Assembly: GCA_039566865.1 (NCBI GenBank)
Contig: CM076949.1
Coordinates: 3,200,501 to 3,264,500, forward strand
Source of the DNA: Aurelia coerulea
Taxonomy: Eukaryota; Cnidaria; Scyphozoa; Semaeostomeae; Ulmaridae
Direction of reading: 5' to 3'
DNA length: 64,000 nt
Both the position numbers and the translations under genes were made by a program. This document shows, in pieces, positions 1 to 10,800 of the stretch. The stretch's first letter is position 1. The number at the start of each line of letters is the position of its first letter. Below the pieces are notes generated by a model that saw only the letters and a program-made list of their open reading frames with translations, did not search any database and was not told where the DNA came from.

Positions 1-1782
1 AAATTCTAAAACGACCTACGCAAGGCACTCTTCAAATAAGAATCTTTATACCTTGAAGAAATTAGTCTTAGTACCTTAAGAATAAGAACCTTTTTCAAGC
101 ATAGCTGTCAAAAAAGTAGGTTCGACTTAAAAAGGTGCGGGGATTTACTGTGATCTATTTCTTCTGACTGAGTGGCTTGAAACAAACTTTAGTTACTTAT
201 CTTTAATTCTACCGTTGGACTTTTCAGAAATTTTCAATATTTTTTGAAATTTCAGCGTATGTTACATTTCAACTCATTTGAGGGTGTGACGTCATCAAAT
301 TTCTAAATCATAAACCAGAAAAGTGACAGACTTTTGCTTGATACCATATTGTAGACATTCATAAACTATGGTTTTCTTTGAAATTATTTCATGTTGCTTC
401 AAACAGTTTAGAAACTACGATGGTTTTAAGTTTTTTTGAAAATTTTTCTTGAATTCTTGAAAAAGAAGAAAAACACTCTAATTCTGAAAATATTGAAGAT
501 TTCACAAAAGTCCAACGGTAGAATTACAGAGAAATAGCTGAAGTTTCTTTGAAATCATTCAGTTCAAAGAAATAAGTAATTGAATTTTACACCAGGCTTT
601 TTAAAGATATGGAGCCTATGCTCCTATTTCAGCCTGGCTGTCAAAAAAGTAGGTTCTTATGTGCGGGGATTTACTGCATCAAATCATACTTCGGACTTTA
701 TTCTCACTTCATTTCAAAATGGGTTCAAACCGAAATAGTAAACTCTGTATCATTTGATACATCATGGAAGTTTGTTTTTAACAATCCCAGACAGATATCT
801 ACCATAAGCATTAATAATAAAGAAAAGACACAGCCAGCGTGGAAGTATGTAAACAAAGAGTTCTCTGAAGAGCAGAAACTGCGTAAAATGTCGTCATGGA
901 GCAATCTGATATGAGAAAGTGTTTGGATATATGAGCTTTTTGAAATGATAAATCAAGAATTTAAGGCCCAAGGGAGAAAATATCAAGTGTTGCCTAATTT
1001 TGGAATGTGTTGCAGGGAGTAAGGGGGTCCAAAGCTACGAATACTTGCGCATGGGCACGTAGTTTTTGCTCTGTCTGACAAAGATCTTTCTGTAGTCGAT
1101 TTTAAGTGAAAAACTTACCCAGTAGTAAAATACTACTTGAAAACCATTGTTACTAACAATTTGATGAGGGTCATCTGGATGAAAGACAATGTGAGTCTGT
1201 AAAAAAAGCACAATATAGATTTTTGAGAAAAGTGTACCCTATCACAATAACGCAGATAAAAGAAAAAACAGTTTTTCCGCACCCTTCGCTTTAAATTTGC
1301 ACAAGTCAGCATTGTCAAAGTAGGCAAGCAATATCAAGACAAAACTCACTTCAGATACACATACTGGCTGTACTAACAAGGTGTTGAAGGAAATGTGGCA
1401 CAGTGTTGTAAGCCACTGACTTCGCAGCAAGAAAAATCAGGTGCATGGGGTTGAGCCTAACCAACATCATTTGAGCATTACTACAAGAGTATGAAGACAA
1501 AATTTGGTTTCCCTAATTCTGTGATCCCAGTGCTTGGCACTAAAAACTTCGTCAACTTCACATTCACCTTCTTGGATTAAAAATGTACCTCAGTAACAAA
1601 TGACAAAACACTGTCGATACCCTTGGCTCAAATAGACCTTTAAAAATCCTCAGTTAGACTTTAGATGCTTCTAGCTCAAAGAAGGAAGTGTCGTTCCTGT
1701 GTCAAAAAGGAAAATAGATTATTTTGAAAATTGTCAGTTTGAAGCATACTGCATAATAGGTCAAACAAAACAGAAAAGTTAC
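1..1782. other. CFAP251 intron with dispersed repeats
   Basis: No exon found. Contains the dispersed-repeat words CGGGGATTTACTGT and close variants (near 140-152 and 663-677), and a degenerate tRNA-SINE at about 1379-1565. The 609-914 open frame is mostly repeat sequence and is not supported as a gene. Confidence 0.5.
1379..1565 (+). mobile_element. tRNA-derived SINE, degenerate copy
   Basis: Matches the better copy at 29007-29215: 'aatgtggcacagtgttgtaa' is a decayed A-box region, and the body shares 'ctgtgatcccagtgcttggc' with it. Confidence 0.6.
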
Positions 1783-1863
1783 CTGCAAGCCATGCTCCTC
1801 CATTAACGTCGCAGAGCAGATAGGTGTTGACTTTTCTGTTGTCCAATCCCAAACAGATACAAC
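1783..1863 (-). CDS. CFAP251: CFAP251 exon 6 (last exon seen)
   Basis: 27 codons, VVSVWDWTTEKSTPICSATL then MEEHGLQ; acceptor TCATAG, donor GTAACT. No further exon was found between here and the left edge. Confidence 0.85.
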
Positions 1864-4800
1864 CTATGAAGACATGGGAAAGATTAAATCATCTATATAG
1901 GCAACTGAATTCAAAACTAGCAAATAAACGAAACACACTTTTTAATAAGAAATTTGGATCAGCTTATATCATCAATGTTTTAATTCCGCATGAAAATTTC
2001 CAACTCTGGTACTGAAAGTTTCTTTTATTTTTTTTTCTTATTTTTGAATGCATGAAAAATCCAGTAGTTTGTACTACTGCTACGAAGATATAAGCGAATA
2101 TCAAAAATTCTATTGGGCTCAAAACATTAAGTTGCAATCCTTATTCCTCCAGAATATGGCTTCAATGAAATTTTCAAGCATTTCTCAAAAATAGAACTAG
2201 AGTACCAGTCTCTTACCATAGTACCTGCAACCTCGATCCCAGGGTGTCCTTATGTCATACACTGATCAAGAAGCCGATTTTGCTATTGTTTTCAAATAGC
2301 CAATCAAATTGCCGAACGGCCTGTTGTATCCCAGAGTAGAGGTAGAGCAACGAGAACTCTCAGGGGACGATATTGGAGTACCTGGTCAATCTAATATCAG
2401 TTTCATGTAAATAAGACAGTTCCCCATAAAAACACATGTATTCTGGTAATCGAGCATAAAATGTCATTAAGTTAACGGGAAAATAGTTTTGAAACAAAAT
2501 TAGTAGCTAACCTGAGGACATGAATGACTGGTAGTAACAAGATATTTTGAGTCATGCGACAAAGCAATGCTTTCAACTCCTTCTGGATGTGCTTCAAAAA
2601 ATGTTTGTATTGGTATCCTGAAAAAATCAAATTTTGACAAGATTGGAAAGTTTTCATCCTCATGTAATTCGATGATTTTAAGAATCCTTGTGTATATTGT
2701 CTGAAACTTCAAAACTTACATGGAAATTAACCTACCATACTGGGTGTACGAAAAATGTGTCCAATCTCGACAGGCCACAATAAATCGACAAAACGCCAAT
2801 TTCAAAGATTGATTATAATAATCTTTCACCTAAAATTCCAAATATCAAGGCTGCACGATTTTCTGTTGATTTTCAGTGGTAACGTTCTCAAGCTATCACT
2901 GATTTTATGGGAATCAATGGCTTGACAGCCTAAATCAATCAAACAATATCAGTCAAATTTTTTAAGACATAGGATCAAAGAGAATTTTTTCCAAAACATA
3001 CAAAAAGAGGAAGATGACATATATGTCTTCTATTAAGACTCGTCATTATCTCCCCCGACTATGGTATGGTCTTATAAACCATGTTTTACACGGAAAACAG
3101 CTACAGTTTTTTTGTTTTTTGTTTGGTTTTCTCACGTTTTTGTTGTTGTTCCAGCACCTCTGAGGGGACCATTATAGAATTAAGGTTATCTTGACCTTTT
3201 AATGCTATCCCTGCTACTGTATTAAAAGTGTTTTTCCTCTACGTTTTTAAACTTCACCAAGACTGGAAAATCTATGTTAGATACCCTGCAGACATCATGT
3301 ACAAGACTAATACGATGAAGGACTATAGGAAGCTTCAAGTTACAGACTCCATTACCGCAGAGACAGAGAATTATATTAGTGGTCTTAACTAGTAGTTTAA
3401 TTAATCATTTACGTTTAGGCACCTCATAGGTCGGACTGTCCCCATCATTGTTGTGTTAGCCAGCAACACATTGCAGCTGAATTGCAGCTGAATTGCAGCT
3501 ATTTCTATTTTCATTTATTTATTTATTTTTGATAACTTAAACCAGATGATCTCAAACAAGAATTTAACGGAGTTGATTGTAGAAAGACTCCATGATGTAA
3601 ACACAACTACGATGACTCCCCAACAATCTAATAATAACCAATGTAGTATTTGTTTGAAAAGTGTTCGTAAAAACCAAAAAGCTCTTCCTTGCTGTCAATG
3701 TAGGAACAACATTCACATCAAATGTAATGATATATCACCTGCTGAATATGAATCCCTAAAGGCAACTACTAATTGGATTTGTATCTCTTGTACAATACAG
3801 AAACATTCCCAGATTTTTCCATTCACCCTTGAAACTGACGATGTTCTGCTGGGAACTAATGTTGCTGATCTACCTTCAATAGTTGATCTACTGCCATCCT
3901 TGGAAATTCTCTCTAAACTACAAAATCTTCCAAACCTTTCTGACTATGATATAGATGAGAACATCGAGCCTGAGATTGATTGTAACTACTATAATGTTCA
4001 AGAGTTTCAGTCTATTAAAACATCTTCCAAGGATATTTCACTCTTTCACATGAACATAAGGAGTCTCCATTTACATTTTGATGAACTTTTTACTCTTCTA
4101 GCAAACACTGGTACAGTCTTTGAAATCATGGGTCTTTCTGAAACTAAAGATACTGTTGATTCTCCTATCTCTTCAAATATTGATATTCCTGGATACAAAT
4201 TTTACAAAACACCTTCGCAAAGTGCTGCTGGCGGGGTTGGTATATATGTGAAGTCTAGTCTAAAAGCTGACAAAAGAACAGATCTGAGTACCTCTACATC
4301 TGATTTTGAGACTGTTTGGATTGAAATTGAGAACACCAAATCTAAAAACATCTTGTGTTGTTGTGCCTATCGACATCCAAGCTCTGAGATTAATAAGTTC
4401 AATGACCACATGCAAGATATCATGTCTAAGATTGCAAATGAAAATAAGCTTGTATTCATTATGGGTGATTTTAACATCAATCTACTCAATCATGAAAATC
4501 ACACACCCACAAATGACTTTATAAATGCTTTCTTTACCAACCATCTACAGCCACTTATACTACAACCAACCAGAGTTACTGATACAACATCAACCCTCAT
4601 TGATAATATCTTTTCTAATGATGTATCAAGTAAAGTCACAAGTGGAAATATCCTGATCCAAATCTCAGATCACTTCCCTCAGTTTTCTATCCTCAAAAAC
4701 TCTGCACCTGACTACACCAACTGTTCTCATCTTGTTTATGATTATAAAAACTTTGACCAATCCCAATTTCTTGATGAATATCAGAATATGGATTTTGGAT

Positions 4801-7800
4801 TTTTAGATTCTGAAGAGCAGAATGTAGATGGGAAGTTTGACAAATTTTTAGGAAATCTCAACCAACTTGTTAATAAACATTGCCCCAAAAAGAAATTGAA
4901 CAAAAAAACTCTAAAACTTAGAAACAAACCTTGGATCAACAATCAAATTCAGCAGATGATGAGGCTCAGAGACAAGCTCTTTCAACAGTTCAAACAAACT
5001 GAGTCTCCTGAAATTTACTCCTTTTATAAACAGTTTCGTAATCGAGTTGTAAATGAGCTAAAGACTAGCAAAACTAAATACTTCCAAAATTACTTTACAG
5101 AAAATAAATCAAATATGAAATTGCTATGGAAAGGAATTAGAAACGTTATCAAAATGAAAGCAAATAGCAGCGAAACTAGTTCAATCAATAAACTAACTGA
5201 TGAAAATGGGTGTAAATTAACTGACCCTGACATGATTGCTAACAACTTCAATAGCTATTTTCTTGATGTTGCCAACAAAATCACAAGTAAAATTCCAAGA
5301 AATCCCAATTCTGCTCTTAGGTATCTAAATGCCCCAAATATTAACAGCTTCTTTATATCTCCCACAGTCCCAGATGAGGTGTCCTCTATAATCCTGTCAC
5401 TTAAGAAAAGCAAATCTACTGGGCCTAATAGCATTCCAGTTAAGTTATTGAAAATTCTTGATCCTCACATCTCTGTACAGCTTTCCCAGATCATCAATTC
5501 CTCATTTCAAAATGGTATTTTTCCTGACAAATTAAAGATTGCTAAGGTTATTCCTGTATTCAAGAAAGGTGATGCTTCAAAGAATTCAAATTACAGACCC
5601 ATATCATTGCTATCAATTTTCAGTAAGATTTTTGAAAAACTCATGCACCAACGTTTGTACAACTTCTTAGAACTCCATGACATTCTGTTTCAAATGCAAT
5701 TTGGTTTCCGTAATGGACACTCTACTGACCTTGCGTTGATTAGTTTAAGTGAAAGAGTGAAATGTACCTTGGACTCAAACAGAGTTGGCTGTGGTATCTT
5801 TATTGACCTGCAAAAAGCTTTCGATACTGTTAACCATGCCATCTTACTACAAAAACTGAGTCATTATGGTATCAGAGGTACCTCACTCCTTTGGTTTCAA
5901 TCCTACCTGACAGATCGACAGCAGTATGTTTCAGTCAACAATTATTCATCTAAACTTGGAGGCATTACTTGTGGTGTCCCTCAGGGCTCTGTACTTGGAC
6001 CTTTACTTTTTCTAATTTATATCAATGACCTCCCTAGTGTGTCCAAAGTTCTCTCATTTTTCCTGTTTGCAGATGATACCAACATCTACTATGAATCTGA
6101 CAATATAACCAAGCTCAAGGATAAAATAAACAAAGAGCTGCTGAAAGTAAAGTCATGGCTAGAGATAAATAAGTTAGCTCTAAACATTGAAAAAACAAAT
6201 TTTGTTGTATTTCACTCATCTAGAAGGAAATTGCTTGATGATATCCATATTAGATTTGGTAAAAAACCAGTGACTAGAGCTAAATATGTTAAATTTTTAG
6301 GTGTCCTGATGGATGAACATCTCTCTTGGAAATTCCATATTAGCGAACTAACCAAGAAACTTTCAAGGACAACTGGGATCTTCTTTAAAATCAGGCACTT
6401 CCTTTCACTTGATATTCTGAAAAATCTCTATTATTCCATATTCTCTTCTTTTCTAAGCTATGGCTCATCTGCTTGGGGTCTCTCCTATGATACATATCTT
6501 GCACCCCTTTTCTCGCTACAGAAGAAAGTACTAAGGTCTATCTCTTTTCAGCCCTTCTTTTCTTCTTCAACGCCAATCTTCTTTTCGCTGAAAATTCTTA
6601 AATTAGATGATATGATTAACCATGATATTCTCAAATTTGTCTATAAGTCTATTAATGGTCTCACGCCTTCTCATTTCCACAACTATTTTCAGCTCGGTAG
6701 CATGGTTCATAGCTATGAAACTCGTCAGGCTGCTGGGGGTGACATTTTCCAGTCGGTAAGGAATACATTTCTGTATGGTCTTAAATCAATAAAATATTAT
6801 GGTGCTAAACTCTGGAATAGTATCCCAACCTTTATCAAAATGTCAGTCTCATTCAATATCTTCAAGTCAAAATTGAAGGAATTCCTCATCAATGGTTATG
6901 GTCTATAATTCCTCATTAATCAAGAAGTAAATTGTTCTCTGGTGATTATTCTGGTTTTCTTTTCTGTTTTTTAGTAAAAATTTTGTTTTTCTTTTTAGTT
7001 TTAGATGGGGGGGCTCTCTCTCGATTAGTTCATCTACTAGAGAGCTCCTCCTTAGACAAATATATTTAAATTCATAATGTCTTGTAATGTTTTCCTGGTA
7101 GATTAGGTATTTCGTCTTGTTGTTATGTAACATGTCTTATTGTCTTATTTATTTTAAGTTACTAGATATTGTTGTATTTGTATATGAATTTAGGTATATT
7201 TGTCAATGAAAACTGAAACTGAAACTGAAACTTATATATTGCATTGTGTCTATTTTTATATCATAAAGTTGTAAATATTTTTAAGTGGCAAATGATACAT
7301 ACATACATACATACACTTTGGTAGGTAAGGTACTTAATAATAAATTGTAAAGAGATTCATTGTAAATATTTTACAATGAATCAGAGATTCAGAGATTCAT
7401 TTTTTTACATACATACATATATATAAGGCTGTATTTGAAAGAATGAAGGGAAAACTAGTACTGTTTAGCAACACAAAGATTTTATTTAAAAAAAAACCAA
7501 AGTGAAGGTTTTTGAATTGATGGGAGTAAGACTGGAAGATCAATGGAGTTGATGCTCATGCATTTGTTGACAACCAATCCATCTTGGGATTCCTAGTAAT
7601 TTTCAAGAGTTTCCCTATTGTTTTGTCCAGCTCAGTTTTTAGAAAATTTGATCGACAATATTTTTCCATAAATTTAGGCTGCTTCAAGACCAAGAATTCT
7701 CAAGAAATACAATAGGAGTCGAAGTACTGCAGATGGCTGTATAATCGAGACAAAATGTGGAGCATAATTTGGGACTTGGGCTAGAGATTAGAGAATCAAT

Positions 7801-10800
7801 TGTCAAAATTGGCAGAGTGCATGAGTTATCGTGGCCTTTGAAATGTGGATTATATTCTTTTGGTTTACCCAGTAGTATAAGCCAAACATCAGGAAAACTG
7901 CTACAATATCATTCTCCAACAACTGCTCAGTAAGTCATTTTGATTTGGTTCAAACCACTACTGCATATTTTACAATAAGTATTTACTGATTCAAATTTCA
8001 TTGTCGGTCCTTCCCAATCATACTATGGAAAGGATTGAAAATTAAATTTAAAATGACAATCGCTGCAATCTTGGTTCTTCAATTTTTGGTCAGACTACCG
8101 GGTGCGCCAAAATAAACTATGCACGTTTGACAGGTCATAATAAATCGTACACTGGACCAATTTTGAAGATTCATGACTTGATCTTTAGCAAAAAGCCTGA
8201 ATTAGATTCTAGGATTTTTTGCAAATTTTCCTGGTTTCAGTTTTTAGAGCTAGAAGCGAGTTTCTTAAAGTTTTAGTTATCGAAAACACTGAAAATGATC
8301 AAAAAACGTCGATCAAATTTTCTAAAGAATCGACATGAATGGACGAATAGAAAAATGCAGAAAAATGTTTCATGGGGATTTAGGATTTAGGATACAATTA
8401 ATCGATTTCTAGATTCCACATCACCATGAAAAAGTTTTCTCTTTCTCCATTCATCCGATTCTTTAGAAAATTTGATCGACGTTTTTTGATCATTTTCATT
8501 GTTTTCGAGAAATAAAATTTTAAGAAACTCGCGTCTAGCTCTAAAAACTGAAAACGAAAAAATTTGCAAAAAGTTCTAGAATCTAATTCAGGCTTTTTGC
8601 TAAAGATTAAGCCATGAATCTTCAAAATCTGTCCAGTGTACGATTTATTGTGGCCTGTCAAACGTGCATAGTTTATTTTGGCGCACCCGGTATGGTTTCC
8701 TGCCAGCACGTCAATTTCCACAAGTATTTACTGATTCAAATTTGAAATAGCAGCCTTACCCAGCTTGTGTATCCCAAATAATAACCATACTGTTCTCTCC
8801 AATATCTGCAGTTGCCAGCCATCTTTTATCCACGCTAACACAGGTGCAGTTAATCGCATTTCCCTGTTGATATTTAAATGTATCACATCATAGTTCAAGA
8901 GGATTTTGACTCGACTTTTAACATTTCCTTTAAAAACTCCATTATCGTGATTATTGTACTGTAACTACACTGTTGTAAGTTATATAAAGTGTACCGTTGA
9001 AGAGAGCCTAACCATCCGAAGAAAACAGGCATCAATTTTGTCTTTTGCGCTTTATTTTTTATTTCAGTGCTGACTAGTTTCGCCCACTAGGGCATCTTCA
9101 GAGCAACACTGTTGTAAGTTATATATTTTAGGTACGCTAGGTTGACAGGTCCTTGATTGATAGCAGCAAATTCAGTTTTCTGAACAAGTTTACTGTACCT
9201 GTATAAATATGCTTTTATAATTTATTACTATTATGATAAAACAATGGCAGAAAGTTGTAGGAATGAAACTATACGAATAAAATCCTGAATAATGCAAAAA
9301 AGATAAGATACTGTACTTAGCACACTGAGGCCTTTCTGACTTGTGTCTTCATTGAAATGTGATTTACAAAACAAAACAGACTCTGAAATTATGTAATCAA
9401 AGTCTATATGCCCATAATGTGATTTTAGAACCAACTTACTGTAGTTTGTAAGTCACATTCTGATGAAGACACAAGTCAAGTCAGTCAGAAAGTGTGCTAA
9501 ATACTGTATCTGGTCTTTTTGAATCCAAAATTTCTTATAGTTTTATACTGTATGATAAATACACACCTTTAACAAAAGGTACAGTAACATTTTGCATAGA
9601 ATTCTTGTTCAATAATTCTTGCAGTGCCTTTCATACCTCTCATGAACTCCTGCAGTATCTGCATTTGGAAAATTCTTGAGAAATTTGCAATTGCATCTTG
9701 AGCTAGTAAAAAATTTTCTTAAAGAGAATTTTTGAGACATAATTTAAAGCCAATCACCAGTGGTCACCAATATGTTTGCACTGTTTGCTTGAAGTTTATC
9801 AGATTAATCTTTAGCTATGCCAATTTCAACTAATGGTCTTAGAATATTATGTAAAATATATACAGCAAGAGATGAAATCAAACTTACATGTCCCTGAAAA
9901 AGAACTTGCTTGTTTCTGTTGAAATCATATAATACTCCAGTATGTGAAGTAGCATAAAAAATTGCCTGGAAAAGAAAAATAATTATTTCTAACTTGTGTT
10001 TCTAAGATGTTCTCAAGAAGATCAATGACAGTTAATAACTAGAAAACAAATCACTTTAAAATGATTTTGAATGGATTTGGTTGTTAGGATTTCTCTGAAT
10101 TTATAAGATACTGTACATAAAGAAATGTTGAAGCTAATTTGTTTGAAGAAACCTTGCATTATTTGGACTTGGATTAGCTTGGAAAAAATATCAATTAAAT
10201 CTAGAATATCATTCTTTGGATTTGATAATTTTTGTTGCAAAGTGGTGCTTACCTTTCTGTTATCATCTGAAAGATTCAGAACTGGTACTTTCTTGTTGAC
10301 ACCAAATGACCACACAAGATTCTATGGAGAAATAAAGGCAAGGTTATTATTTGATAAATATGATCAACTGAACAAGTAAAGCTTGCATAAGAAAGACTCA
10401 CATGCAGTGCAGTCTTTTGTGCACATTAACATGACATGAATTCTCAAAAATTCTTGAGAATTCTCAGGGACTGTCAATACTTAAATAAGAATTCTTAGAG
10501 ACAGTAGTTCTTGACCCATATATATGATATTGATAGACTGAGATACTTTTTACAACAAGAATAATTCTGGCATGAAATGTGTCGAAATGTGTGTAAGTCA
10601 TGTACTGTAAATTTGTAAATCAAAGTTCAATAGGGGCAAACCAGAAAGTTCTATCAAATAACTTAGTACAAGAATTTTCTATCGACCCCTTGTCATGTCA
10701 TGATGCTCAACAAGTGGTGGGCTTCTAGCGCGGGTATTGAGCCGTGTCTGCCTGACTGACTGTTCTGTCTGGCTGGGGCTGCAAAATCAGAGGATTACAC

